Shown here: positions 47,420-56,098 of the stretch, piece by piece
Numbering within the stretch: the stretch's first letter is position 1
Layout: each line of letters starts with the position of its first letter
Assembly: GCA_026706455.1 (NCBI GenBank)
Contig: JAPOYS010000129.1
Location: forward strand, 1 to 64,000
Source: Chloroflexota bacterium
Lineage (GTDB): Bacteria > Chloroflexota > Anaerolineae > Aggregatilineales > Phototrophicaceae
DNA length: 64,000 nt
Direction: 5' to 3'
Translations under genes and position numbers: made by a program
The notes under the pieces: generated by a model
Database searches by the model: none
What the model was told of the DNA's origin: nothing
Seen by the model: the letters and a program-made list of their open reading frames with translations, nothing else

Positions 47420-47869
47420 ATGTTGCCTAATCAGTCCGACCATGAGAACCGCAGACAACTGAGCCCAGCGGCCGAGAACAGCCCGGTCGGCGAGCAGCGA
47501 GGCGTGCTGCTCGCGTCTCTGCTGATGTTCATCGTCGGCTGGGGCGGGCTGCTGTATTTGATTGTTTCTACTCGTCCGCGGATCGGCGGCGAGATCTGGC
47601 TTTTCTTCATATTGCTGCAAATTGCGGTGACCGGCACGGCTATCCCGCTTTTGCGCCTGATTAGCCAGCGCCTGGCCTCCGCCGACGATCCCGTACCGCT
47701 GACCGGCGTTGTGGTCCGCCGCAGCGTGTGGATCGGCATCATCGCCGTCACTTGCTTCTGGCTGATGATCCCTCGCTATCTTTCGCCGCCTGCCATCTTG
47801 GTGGTTGTCCTGCTCTTTGTCGTCATTGAGGTTTTCCTGCGCAATCGAGAACTGGCAAATGAGCGATAA
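47420..47869 (+). CDS. Four-TM membrane protein, unknown function
   Basis: The 149-residue protein has a polar N terminus (1-28), then four hydrophobic helices (about 30-50, 58-80, 100-117 and 122-141) and a short charged tail. The shape is conserved in small Chloroflexota membrane proteins, but no motif suggests activity. Its last eleven bases overlap the start of selA, so the two are probably co-expressed. Confidence 0.6.
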   Translation: MLPNQSDHENRRQLSPAAENSPVGEQRGVLLASLLMFIVGWGGLLYLIVSTRPRIGGEIWLFFILLQIAVTGTAIPLLRLISQRLASADDPVPLTGVVVRRSVWIGIIAVTCFWLMIPRYLSPPAILVVVLLFVVIEVFLRNRELANER

Positions 47870-49217
47870 ACAGGCTCTGCTGCGGCGCCTGCCCTCGGTG
47901 GATTCCTTGCTTGCCCAGAGAGCCGTACATGAACTGACGCAGATTTATGGGCGTGGTCTGGTGGTCGAGGCTCTGCGCGCGCAACTGGCTGACACCCGAC
48001 GGGAGTTGCTGGAATCACAACGGACCGATTTCCGCGAGAGCGCGCTAATCGACAGCATTGAGCAAAGTCTGCGCCGCCGTCATAAAACAACATTGAGCCC
48101 GGTCATCAACGCAACCGGGGTCATCATCCATACCAATCTGGGAAGAGCGCTTCTTTCAGTCAGCGCGCAAGGGGCGATGGCGTCGGCGGCCCGCGCCTAC
48201 AATACATTGGAGTTTGATCTGGAGACGGGCGCGCGTGGCAGCCGGCTGATTCACGCCGCGCGCATCCTGCGCGATCTGACCGGCGCCGAAGACGCCCTGG
48301 TGGTCAACAACAACGCCTCGGCTCTGATCCTCATCCTCAGCGCGCTGGCAAAAGGCCGCGAAGTTGTCATTTCGCGCGGCCAATTGGTGGAGATCGGCGG
48401 CGGCTTCCGCATACCGGCGATCATGCGCGAGAGCGGCGCGGCTCTCGTTGAGGTGGGCACGACCAATCGCACGCGCATAGACGACTACGCTGAAGCGCTC
48501 AACGAACGTTCGGCGATGATCCTGCGCGCGCACGCATCGAACTTCAAGCAAATTGGATTCGTCCAGCAGCCAGCCCTGACCGAATTGACCGCCTTGGCGC
48601 GCGCCCGGGGTGTACTGGCGGTTGATGATCTAGGCAGCGGCGCCTTGATCGATACCGCCCCTTTCGGGCTGGATCATGAGCCGACGGTTCAGGAGAGCGT
48701 CGCTGCCGGCGCTGACCTCGTCTGCTTCAGCGGGGACAAGCTGCTCGGCGGTCCCCAAGCCGGCATCATAGTGGGCAGCGCGAGCGCGCTGGCGAAACTC
48801 AAGAGTCATCCGCTGGCGCGCGCCTTGCGCGTCGACAAGTTGACCTACGCCGCCATGATCGCTACGCTTGAACATTATCGGCGCGGTGATGCGCTGGAAC
48901 AGATCCCCGTCTGGCGGATGATCGCCTGTTCACTCGGGGATATCCGAGCGCAGGCGGAGTCCTGGTCGGCTCAAGTCGGCGGATCGGTCATCAGCGGCGA
49001 ATCGGCCGTGGGTGGCGGCAGCTTGCCTGGTACGGCGCTTCCGACCGCGTTGCTCGCCATCGATTGTGCCTCGCCGCAGCGCGCTTTGGAGCAGCTGCGT
49101 CGTGCCGACCCGCCGGTGATCGCCCGTATCGCGGAGAACCGCGTGCTCTTGGACCCGCGCACGGTTTTGCCTGAGCAAGAAGCGGACCTCTTGCAAGCGC
49201 TCCAGTCCATCAATTGA
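47859..49217 (+). CDS. selA: L-seryl-tRNA(Sec) selenium transferase
   Basis: This 452-residue PLP enzyme converts Ser-tRNA(Sec) to Sec-tRNA(Sec) using selenophosphate. The N-terminal LLRRLPSVDSLL, the INATGVIIHTNLGRALLS block, LVVNNNASALILIL, and the PLP-lysine region CFSGDKLLGGPQAG are all diagnostic. ATG 47859 overlaps the upstream gene; an in-frame start 54 bases earlier would overlap far more. selB, selC and selD are not in the window. Its presence implies the organism makes, or once made, selenoproteins; some SelA-like proteins have other roles. Confidence 0.9.
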   Translation: MSDKQALLRRLPSVDSLLAQRAVHELTQIYGRGLVVEALRAQLADTRRELLESQRTDFRESALIDSIEQSLRRRHKTTLSPVINATGVIIHTNLGRALLSVSAQGAMASAARAYNTLEFDLETGARGSRLIHAARILRDLTGAEDALVVNNNASALILILSALAKGREVVISRGQLVEIGGGFRIPAIMRESGAALVEVGTTNRTRIDDYAEALNERSAMILRAHASNFKQIGFVQQPALTELTALARARGVLAVDDLGSGALIDTAPFGLDHEPTVQESVAAGADLVCFSGDKLLGGPQAGIIVGSASALAKLKSHPLARALRVDKLTYAAMIATLEHYRRGDALEQIPVWRMIACSLGDIRAQAESWSAQVGGSVISGESAVGGGSLPGTALPTALLAIDCASPQRALEQLRRADPPVIARIAENRVLLDPRTVLPEQEADLLQALQSIN

Positions 49218-49305
49218 AGCAGCGCCTAATTTCCTGTTAAACTTCTACCACTAGACCAGGCGGGGCGCGCAGGGCGTTTCGCCGGCTTCCATTAGGAGTT
49301 GGAGC

Positions 49306-50553
49306 ATGAAATCAGATCTCGATCGGCTGATGCGCGATCGCAAACTGGACGCCTTTATCGTCACCGGCGGCGAGGAATTCAATGCGGCGCGCTACTACCT
49401 AAGTGACGGCGCGCCTATCACTCATGGAACGATCTTCAAGCTTGTTGATAGACGGGCTTTGCTGGCTTGCAGCCGCATGGAACTGGAAGAGGCGGCGAAA
49501 TCGGGCTTGGAGGTCAAGACTGACGCCGAACTCGGTTACCACCAGCGGCTGCAGGAGGCGGAAGGCGACAGCTTGCGGGCGACCGTGCTATTCTGGTCCG
49601 ATGTCTTGGCGCGTCTTGGGTTGCGCGAGGGGCGCGTCGGTCTTTACGGAACCTGGCAAGTCAACAAGACGATCGCGCTTTACCAGATGTTGACGGCTGA
49701 GCTCGCTCAATACGAGTTCCTGGCGGAAGCCGAGGGGACGCTGATTGAAGAAGCCATGCTCACGAAAGACGCCGATGAGATCCGGTGCATCCGCTCGGTG
49801 GCGCAGCGAACCAATGACGTGATGGAAAAGGCTTGGGAATTCATCGCTGGCTTGCGGCGCGCTGGCGACTCCCTGCTCGACGGGGCTGGCCAGCCTGTAA
49901 CCATTGGCGATGTCAAGGAGCTTGTGCGGCGCGAGCTGATGGCGCGCGGGTTGGAAGACACGGGCATGATTTTTGCGCAGGGGCGCGCGGCCGGCTTCCC
50001 GCATAGCCGGGGCGAGGCCGATATGCCGCTGCGCGCCGGGCAGACTATCGTTTTCGACCTATTCCCGCGTGAGCTCGGCGGCGGTTATCATCATGATATG
50101 ACTCGCACATGGTGCATAGGCTATGCGCCGCCGGACGCGCAGGCGGCTTACGATACGGTTATGGAAGCATTCGATATTTCTGTCGAGGCATTCGGCCTCA
50201 ACAAGCCGACGCATCTGATGCAAGAAGCGGTACTCGACTATTTTGAAGGCGCTGGGCACGCCACCATCCGTTCGAACTCAAGCACAATGGAGGGCTATTT
50301 GCATACCTTGGGTCACGGGGTGGGCATTGATATCCACGAGCGTCCCTCGATCAGTCACCTGCGCCGCGACGAACTGTGTCAAATCGGAAATATCTTGACC
50401 ATAGAGCCCGGCTTGTATTATCCTGAGCGTGGATTTGGCGTACGGGTGGAAGACCTGTTTGTCGTTAATGAGAATGGCGAGCTTGAATCGCTGACGCCAT
50501 TTCGCAAAGACCTGGTAATTCCCTTGCAAGATGACGGTGGGGCAGCGCAATGA
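49306..50553 (+). CDS. M24-family metallopeptidase (Xaa-Pro aminopeptidase/prolidase-like)
   Basis: The 415-residue pita-bread protease removes residues next to proline. The N-terminal creatinase-like domain (1-160) is followed by the catalytic domain with metal ligands in VFDLFPRELGGGYHHDMTRTW, HTLGHGVGIDIHERPS, LTIEPGLYY and RVEDLFVV. No signal peptide. Its stop overlaps the next gene's ATG (ATGA). Cytoplasmic peptide turnover is the likely role. Confidence 0.9.
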   Translation: MKSDLDRLMRDRKLDAFIVTGGEEFNAARYYLSDGAPITHGTIFKLVDRRALLACSRMELEEAAKSGLEVKTDAELGYHQRLQEAEGDSLRATVLFWSDVLARLGLREGRVGLYGTWQVNKTIALYQMLTAELAQYEFLAEAEGTLIEEAMLTKDADEIRCIRSVAQRTNDVMEKAWEFIAGLRRAGDSLLDGAGQPVTIGDVKELVRRELMARGLEDTGMIFAQGRAAGFPHSRGEADMPLRAGQTIVFDLFPRELGGGYHHDMTRTWCIGYAPPDAQAAYDTVMEAFDISVEAFGLNKPTHLMQEAVLDYFEGAGHATIRSNSSTMEGYLHTLGHGVGIDIHERPSISHLRRDELCQIGNILTIEPGLYYPERGFGVRVEDLFVVNENGELESLTPFRKDLVIPLQDDGGAAQ

Positions 50554-51968
50554 CGAACATGGCAGCGCAAATTCGTGTGGCGATTATCGGCTCCGGTCCT
50601 TCCGGCTTTTACGCCGCCGATCATCTCTTAAAGCAGAGCGCCCCTGAAATCCATGTCGATATGTATGAGCGCTTGCCAACGCCCTTTGGTTTGGTGCGTG
50701 GCGGCGTCGCGCCTGACCACGCGAAAATCAAGTCCGTCACCAAGCTCTACAGTCGCATCGCGTCGCACGAGCGCTTCCGTTTCTTCGGCAATATCGAGTT
50801 TGGCAAGGATGTCAGCCGCTTTGATCTCGGCGATCATTACCACGGCATCATTTACGCGGTTGGCGCGCAGACGGATCGGAAGCTAGGCATAGCGGGCGAG
50901 GATTTGACGAACAGCTACGCCGCGACCGAGTTTGTCGGCTGGTACAACGGTCATCCCGATTATCACGATTGTGATTTCGATTTGACTGGCATCAAGCGCG
51001 TAGCCGTGATTGGCGTGGGCAACGTGGCGATGGATGTCGCGCGCATCCTGGCGCGGACGCCCGAAGAGTTGTACGGAACCGATATTGCTGACTACGCGCT
51101 GGCAACGCTGCGGCGCAGCGAAGTGGAGGAGATTTACATTCTCGGCCGGCGGGGACCGGCGCAGGCCGCCTTCACTAATCCCGAGATCAAAGAGCTGGGC
51201 GAGATGGCCGATGCCGATATAATCGTCGACTGCGACGACGCCTCGCTCGACGAACTGAGCGCTACGCATTTGAAGAAGGCCCGCGATCGCAGCGCCATCC
51301 GCAACGTCAAGATCCTCCAGTCTTATGTCGATCGCGGGCTTACCGGGAAATCGCGGCGCATCATCCTGCGCTTCCTGGTATCGCCCTTCGAGATCATCGG
51401 CTCGAACAAAGTCGAAGCGATGAAGATCGTCAAGAATGAACTGTACTTGGACGACAACGGAAATCTGCGTCCGCGCGCGACCGACGAGCTCGAAACGCTG
51501 CCCTTCGATATGATATTTCGCTCAGTCGGCTATCGCGGCGTGCCGCTGCCCGATGTGCCGTTCTATGATCGCTGGGGAACGATTCCCAACGAGCAGGGAC
51601 GCGTCTTAACCAAGAATGAGGGAAGAGAGCGCCTGCGAGGCAACTATGTTGTCGGTTGGATTAAACGAGGCCCTAGCGGCATTATCGGCACCAACAAACC
51701 GGACGCCATTGAGACGGCCGAGCGCTTCCTGGAGGACCTGCAGTCAGGGGATGTGCTGCAGCCGCGGGACACGCGCGCCGAATCCATCATCGAATTAGCG
51801 CGGATGCGCAAGCCGAACTTCGTTTCATTTGCCGAGTGGAAAGTCCTGGATGAGATCGAATTGCAGCGCGGCGCCGAAAGCGGGCGCAGTCGAGTCAAGT
51901 TCACGACGGTCGAAGAAATGCTGGAAGTTTTGGGCAAAGAGCCTGAATTGGCCCGCGCGGGAAAATAG
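50550..51968 (+). CDS. Ferredoxin/adrenodoxin-NADP reductase (FprA-like)
   Basis: The 472-residue FAD protein has the FAD Rossmann motif VAIIGSGPSGFYAADHLL, the substrate block ERLPTPFGLVRGGVAPDH, and the NADP motif VAVIGVGNVAMDVARIL. It matches mycobacterial FprA and mitochondrial adrenodoxin reductases, which move electrons between NADPH and ferredoxin. An in-frame ATG three codons in is an alternative start. It is the second gene of a peptidase-reductase operon; the functional link is unclear. Confidence 0.93.
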   Translation: MTNMAAQIRVAIIGSGPSGFYAADHLLKQSAPEIHVDMYERLPTPFGLVRGGVAPDHAKIKSVTKLYSRIASHERFRFFGNIEFGKDVSRFDLGDHYHGIIYAVGAQTDRKLGIAGEDLTNSYAATEFVGWYNGHPDYHDCDFDLTGIKRVAVIGVGNVAMDVARILARTPEELYGTDIADYALATLRRSEVEEIYILGRRGPAQAAFTNPEIKELGEMADADIIVDCDDASLDELSATHLKKARDRSAIRNVKILQSYVDRGLTGKSRRIILRFLVSPFEIIGSNKVEAMKIVKNELYLDDNGNLRPRATDELETLPFDMIFRSVGYRGVPLPDVPFYDRWGTIPNEQGRVLTKNEGRERLRGNYVVGWIKRGPSGIIGTNKPDAIETAERFLEDLQSGDVLQPRDTRAESIIELARMRKPNFVSFAEWKVLDEIELQRGAESGRSRVKFTTVEEMLEVLGKEPELARAGK

Positions 51969-52307
51969 CCTGGTCGGGTCGGGCGCCGCGCTTCAGCGGA
52001 AACTTAGTAGAATTACCTAAAATTACGCAGATATATTTGGGTATAACTTCTTGACACGCGCCTGCATTGATGTTATTCTGCGGTCAACAAGCTAAGATTA
52101 TTATAGGCAGATTTATTCCGTCCCCCCGACGCCCCGCGCCCTGTGGGGCGTCTCCACGTCGCCGGCCTCCTGAACTCCGTTTCATCCTGCCTACTGTGCC
52201 ATATTCGCCGTCATTGCCGTTCGCGCGCGGGCATTGCTCTCTTCTCATTTGTCGCCGCATGCGCTAAGCTCGGCGGTCCTACGTTTACCCAGGTTTGGAG
52301 AGCGCCG
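51969..52307 (+). promoter_or_regulatory. Promoter and long leader of the M20-aminotransferase-dioxygenase operon
   Basis: No gene is seen here. TTGACA (52051-52056), a 17-base spacer and TATTCT (52074-52079) form an excellent housekeeping promoter. The transcript would start near 52086 and have a leader of about 220 bases. That leader contains a hairpin with an 8-bp stem, GACGCCCC (52128-52135) and GGGGCGTC (52145-52152). No T-run follows, so it is not a simple attenuator. It may be a regulatory RNA element, of unknown type. Confidence 0.65.
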
Positions 52308-53726
52308 ATGCAGGCACAAGATATCATCCTCGGCTATATCAACGAAAACGAAGAAGAATTGAGCTATATCGCCAAAGACATTTGGGATCATCCGCAGGTG
52401 GCGCTGCAGGAAGAATATGCCGCCAAGCTGCTAGCCGAGAAGATGCAAGAGGCTGGCTTTACAATCACTTGGGGCGCGGGCGGGATGGATACCGCCTTCA
52501 TCGCTGAGTGGGGCGACGGCGCGCCGATCATCGGCTTTCTCGGCGAATACGACGCGCTGCCTGGGTTGTCGCAAGCCTTGGCCAGCGAGAAGTCCCCGAT
52601 TGATGCCGGCGGTCCCGGGCATGGCTGCGGACACAACCTATTTGGCACAGCCTGCATGGCATCGGTCTTGGCTTTGCAGGCGGCGATGCAGCGGACGGGC
52701 GCGCCGGGCGTCATTCGCTTTTACGGCTGCCCGGCGGAGGAGACGCTGGTGGGCAAGACCTTTATGGCGCGCGCCGGCGTCTTCGACGATCTGGACGCCG
52801 CAATCAGCTGGCATCCGGGCGATACCAATATCACCTGGAACGGCTCGTCGCTGGCGATGAATTCATTCAAGGTGAACTTTCACGGCCTTGCCGCGCATGC
52901 CGGCGGCTCGCCTTGGCTGGGCCGCAGCGCTCTTGATGGCGTCATGCTGATGGATGCCGGCGTCAATTATATGCGCGAGCACGTCCCGCCCGAGTCGCGG
53001 ATTCACTCGGTGGTCACCAGCGGCGGGCAGGCGCCCAATGTAGTGCCAGCCTTCGCGCAAGTATGGTACTTCGCGCGCGCGCCGCGGCGTGAACAGGTCG
53101 AGGAGATCTACCAGTGGATGCAAGACATCGCCAAAGGCGCGGCTCTGATGAGCGGCACAAGCCACGAAATCGAATTCATCACCGGCTGTTACGACTTGCT
53201 GCCGAACAAGGCGCTGTCCGATCTTCTGTATGCGAAGATGGCGGAAGCGGGCGATATGACCTTCACTGAACGGGAACGCCAGTTTGCGCGCGAATTGCAG
53301 GCGACATTTCCGGCGGGCTCCGTCCAGCATGGCTTTGACTGGATGAAGCAATCAACCAGCGCCGAACTGGACGAAGCCGCGATGGACGATCCACTGTGGG
53401 AAGCGGTCTATCCGCATTCGCCGACGCCGCCGCGCCTGGGCGGCTCGACCGAAGTCGCCGATGTCAGTTGGATCACGCCGACGGGACAGATCACAACCAC
53501 TTGCTGGCCCCTGGGCACGCCCGGTCATAGCTGGCAAACGGTGGCGTCTTCCGGCTCAAGCATCGGCGCCAAAGGCATGATCTTCGCCGCCAAAGCGATG
53601 GCGCTGGCTGGCTTTGACCTCTTGACCAAGCCGGAGGTGCTGGCGGCGGCGCGAGCCGACTTTGACGCGGCGCGCGGAGACAAGACCTATGTCTCGCCGC
53701 TGCCGCCGGAAGCGACGCCACAATAG
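52308..53726 (+). CDS. M20-family amidohydrolase, AbgB-like
   Basis: The 472-residue hydrolase resembles p-aminobenzoyl-glutamate hydrolase subunit B and related amidases that remove N-acyl groups. Motifs: GFLGEYDALPGLSQ, GPGHGCGHNLFGTACM, GCPAEETLVGKTFM, ISWHPGDTN, AAHAGGSPWLGRSALDG and a C-terminal PGHSWQTVA. Metal ligands are in HGCGHN and EE. The Met at 52308 has GGAG at seven bases; an upstream extension of 55 residues is not protein-like. It begins a three-gene operon, with the next start touching its stop. Confidence 0.88.
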   Translation: MQAQDIILGYINENEEELSYIAKDIWDHPQVALQEEYAAKLLAEKMQEAGFTITWGAGGMDTAFIAEWGDGAPIIGFLGEYDALPGLSQALASEKSPIDAGGPGHGCGHNLFGTACMASVLALQAAMQRTGAPGVIRFYGCPAEETLVGKTFMARAGVFDDLDAAISWHPGDTNITWNGSSLAMNSFKVNFHGLAAHAGGSPWLGRSALDGVMLMDAGVNYMREHVPPESRIHSVVTSGGQAPNVVPAFAQVWYFARAPRREQVEEIYQWMQDIAKGAALMSGTSHEIEFITGCYDLLPNKALSDLLYAKMAEAGDMTFTERERQFARELQATFPAGSVQHGFDWMKQSTSAELDEAAMDDPLWEAVYPHSPTPPRLGGSTEVADVSWITPTGQITTTCWPLGTPGHSWQTVASSGSSIGAKGMIFAAKAMALAGFDLLTKPEVLAAARADFDAARGDKTYVSPLPPEATPQ

Positions 53727-54890
53727 ATGAACTTGGAATCCGCTCCGCAGGGCGTCGTCGCCGGCAGCATTCCGCTCTTCGCCGGTCACCCAGCGCGCGA
53801 GCTCCTGCCGATCGACGGCTTGCGCCGCGTCATGAGCGCCGCCTGGGAAGGCTCGGACGCCGCGCGAATGCTGAATTATGGCGATGAGCAAGGCAATCGC
53901 CAGTTGATAGAGTTCTTGGCGGCTCGGCTGCGGCGCCGCGAACGCCTCGATATCAGCCGCGACAATCTGATGATCATCGGCGGTTCGACCGGCGGCGTCG
54001 GCATGCTGACGCAGCATCTCACCGTGCCGGGAGACGTCGTGCTAGTAGATGCGCCGTCTTATCGCGACGCCCTGCATATCTTCCGCGATCATCAACTGGA
54101 ACTGCGCGCCGCGCCGATTGATGACGAAGGTATCGTCATCGACGAACTGGAGCGAATTCTTCAGCAGTTGGCGGCTTCTGGCGTGGCGCCGCGTTTCTAT
54201 TATGTTGTGCCCAATTTTCAGAATCCGACCGGTATCACGCTGTCGCGGGAGCGCCGAGAGGCAGTCATTGCATTGAGCCGGGCTTATGGATTCGCCATCA
54301 TCGAGGACGATGTCTATAGCGATATACGATTTGGCGGCGCGTTGCCAGCGAGTTTCTTTGCCTTGGCGCGCGGGCAAAATGTATTTCGGCTCGGCAGCTT
54401 TTCCAAAACATTGGCGCCGGGCTTGCGCGTAGGCTGGCTTGTCGCCGAAGCGAGGCGCATCGCCGGCTTCGTCGGCAGCGGGATGCTGCGCATGGGCGGC
54501 GGCGCCAATCCCTTTAGCGCGGCAGTCGTCGCCGATTATTGCGGCAGCGGCGCTTGGGAGGCGCATGTCGAGTGGCTGCGCGGGCAATACCAAAAGCGGC
54601 GCGATCTCGCCTTGGCCGCGCTGAAAGCCTCAATGCCGGCCGGCGTGACCTGGACGCGCCCGCAAGGCGGCTACTTCATCTGGCTGCGCCTGCCGTCATC
54701 GGTCCACGCAGACGAGCTTGAAGCGCGCGCGCAAGAGGGCAACGTTTACTTCGCTTCGGGCAAGGGCTTTTACATCCATCCGGCCGCCGGCGCGCATCAT
54801 CTGCGGCTGTCTTTCAGCTATGTGCCCCTGCCTGATCTGCAGGCCGGCATTGATGCGCTGGGCAGACTGATTGCGCAGTTGATGGCCTAG
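53727..54890 (+). CDS. PLP-dependent aminotransferase, class I/II
   Basis: The 387-residue fold-type I aminotransferase resembles LysN/2-aminoadipate and MocR-associated enzymes. Motifs: GSTGGVGMLTQHL (PLP phosphate), PNFQNPTGITLSRERR, IIEDDVYSDIRF, and the PLP lysine in RLGSFSKTLAPGLRVGW; the C-terminal Arg is in HHLRLSFSY. The ATG follows the M20 stop directly. Context suggests it uses an amino acid released by the hydrolase or hydroxylated by the next gene's product. Confidence 0.88.
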   Translation: MNLESAPQGVVAGSIPLFAGHPARELLPIDGLRRVMSAAWEGSDAARMLNYGDEQGNRQLIEFLAARLRRRERLDISRDNLMIIGGSTGGVGMLTQHLTVPGDVVLVDAPSYRDALHIFRDHQLELRAAPIDDEGIVIDELERILQQLAASGVAPRFYYVVPNFQNPTGITLSRERREAVIALSRAYGFAIIEDDVYSDIRFGGALPASFFALARGQNVFRLGSFSKTLAPGLRVGWLVAEARRIAGFVGSGMLRMGGGANPFSAAVVADYCGSGAWEAHVEWLRGQYQKRRDLALAALKASMPAGVTWTRPQGGYFIWLRLPSSVHADELEARAQEGNVYFASGKGFYIHPAAGAHHLRLSFSYVPLPDLQAGIDALGRLIAQLMA

Positions 54891-54896
54891 AAGACC

Positions 54897-55649
54897 GTGT
54901 CCGGAATCTCAACGACAAGGGATGTCAAAAGCGAAATCGCGCGGGCGGGCTACAGTGTGCTGCGCGCGGCCGACTTGCTGGTCAGCGACGAATTGCGGCA
55001 GGAGTGGTTGAGCCTCTCCATCGATTATGCCGACTTGCCAGCGGACGAATATCTGCCCGGCGGCGCGCGCTATCGATACCGCCGTTATAGTCGCTTCCGC
55101 TTTTCCCCGCAGACAGGCAAGCTGGCGCGCTTGCCCCACAAAGATTATTTTCAGAGCGCCGAAATCAATCGAGTCACTGGCGGCATCATTCGCCGGTTCG
55201 CTCCCTTGTTGGCGACCACCTTCGACAACCCGTTTTTGCGCGAACTAATCCGCTTTGACTTCGCTCAGTTTCCCCTTGAAGAGGCGCAAAGGCAGCGCGA
55301 TTGGGAAGTGCAAGCGCATTTGATACGCGTCACCGCCGATGTCAGCGAGCGGGGACAGCCGACGCCGGAAGGCATTCATCGCGATGGCGCCGCCTTCGTG
55401 ACCGTGCGCCTGGCTGAGTTGGTCAACGCGCAGGGTGGGCAGGTCTCCCTATACGATGATGATCGGCGGCATTTGACGACGTTCCGCCTCGAGCAGGCGC
55501 TCGACAGCTATCTCTTCAACGATGCGATTTTGTGGCACGCGGCCGAGCCCGTCGTGCCGGCGGACCCGGCGCATGGGGCGATTCGCAGCATCCTGACATT
55601 CGATTATCATCCAGGGATCGCCGGCGCTGACAGCGATTTCACAGATTGA
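54897..55649 (+). CDS. 2OG-Fe(II) dioxygenase, amino-acid hydroxylase-like (2OG-Fe_dioxy family)
   Basis: The 250-residue protein matches the family that includes L-isoleucine dioxygenase. The facial triad is His161 and Asp163 (GIHRDGA) with His214 (LWHAAEPV); Arg230 in HGAIRSILTFDY probably binds 2-oxoglutarate. It starts with GTG six bases after the aminotransferase stop, so it is the third operon member. It probably hydroxylates a free amino acid or a derivative, consuming 2-oxoglutarate and oxygen. Confidence 0.82.
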   Translation: MSGISTTRDVKSEIARAGYSVLRAADLLVSDELRQEWLSLSIDYADLPADEYLPGGARYRYRRYSRFRFSPQTGKLARLPHKDYFQSAEINRVTGGIIRRFAPLLATTFDNPFLRELIRFDFAQFPLEEAQRQRDWEVQAHLIRVTADVSERGQPTPEGIHRDGAAFVTVRLAELVNAQGGQVSLYDDDRRHLTTFRLEQALDSYLFNDAILWHAAEPVVPADPAHGAIRSILTFDYHPGIAGADSDFTD

Positions 55650-55676
55650 AAAAGAAAAGCCCGCCGGCGCGGACTT
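55650..55676 (-). terminator. Rho-independent terminator of the tRNA gene
   Basis: On the minus strand an 8-bp stem with one mismatch (55669-55676 with 55657-55664, 4-base loop) is followed by TTTTCTTTTT. It lies about 15 bases beyond the tRNA 3' end and abuts the dioxygenase stop on the other strand. Confidence 0.8.
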
Positions 55677-55691
55677 CTCGATATCTGGGGA

Positions 55692-55764
55692 CAGGGAAGA
55701 AAGGACTCGAACCTTTAACCTTGCGCTCCAAAGGCGCCTGCTCTGCCGATTGAGCTACTTCCCT
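55692..55764 (-). tRNA. tRNA, anticodon TTG (probably Gln)
   Basis: The 73-base cloverleaf has a perfect 7-bp acceptor stem (AGGGAAG/CTTCCCT), D arm GCTC/GAGC with loop AATCGGCA, T arm AAAGG/CCTTT with loop TTCGAGT, and discriminator G73 as in tRNA-Gln. The anticodon loop CTTTGGA gives TTG (55729-55731) with U33. The top pair of the anticodon stem is a G-A mismatch and position 37 is G rather than A. No CCA is encoded. A Gln identity is likely; these oddities lower certainty. Confidence 0.85.
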
Positions 55765-55775
55765 AAACCTCTTCA

Positions 55776-55803
55776 ATCATAATCGAATGCGCTATAAGCT
55801 CAA
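55776..55803 (-). promoter_or_regulatory. Promoter of the tRNA gene
   Basis: On the minus strand: -35 TTGAGC (55803-55798), a 16-base spacer, and -10 TATGAT (55781-55776), ending about a dozen bases before the mature tRNA 5' end. Confidence 0.65.
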
Positions 55804-55904
55804 GTGCGAGATGGTTTTTCCGTTAGGCGCGCCGCACAGCGCTTGATGGTTTCCAGTTCTGAGGGAGTGTCGAACTTGGTGGCCATAATTCACAAAAGAT
55901 TGTG

Positions 55905-55975
55905 TGTAGGGGCGACGCTTGTGTCGCCCTCAATTGCCAAGACAGGTTTAGGGCGAGCCTTGGCTCGCCCCTACA
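55905..55975. repeat. Composite palindromic (REP-like) element
   Basis: The outer inverted repeat TGTAGGGGCGA (55905-55915) / TCGCCCCTACA (55965-55975) encloses two further hairpins: GGCGAC/GTCGCC (55911-55916, 55923-55928) and GGGCGAGCC/GGCTCGCCC (55951-55959, 55962-55970). The same arm recurs at 28107-28120. This is a dispersed non-coding palindrome of the kind scattered between genes. The rest of the 55804-56049 interval shows nothing else. Confidence 0.75.
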
Positions 55976-56049
55976 AATCGTTTGGGGCGGGTAACATCCT
56001 TCACATTAGACACTATCAGTTCTGATATATTCTTGTGGACCAGTCTGTG

Positions 56050-56077
56050 TTGAGATAATATTTCCACATTCTATGAA
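56050..56077 (+). promoter_or_regulatory. Promoter of the Cys-rich zincin gene
   Basis: TTGAGA (56050-56055), a 16-base spacer and TATGAA (56072-56077) lie about 20 bases before the GTG start; the surrounding DNA is AT-rich. Confidence 0.5.
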
Positions 56078-56098
56078 TTTATCATCCGGGAGCTGTTT

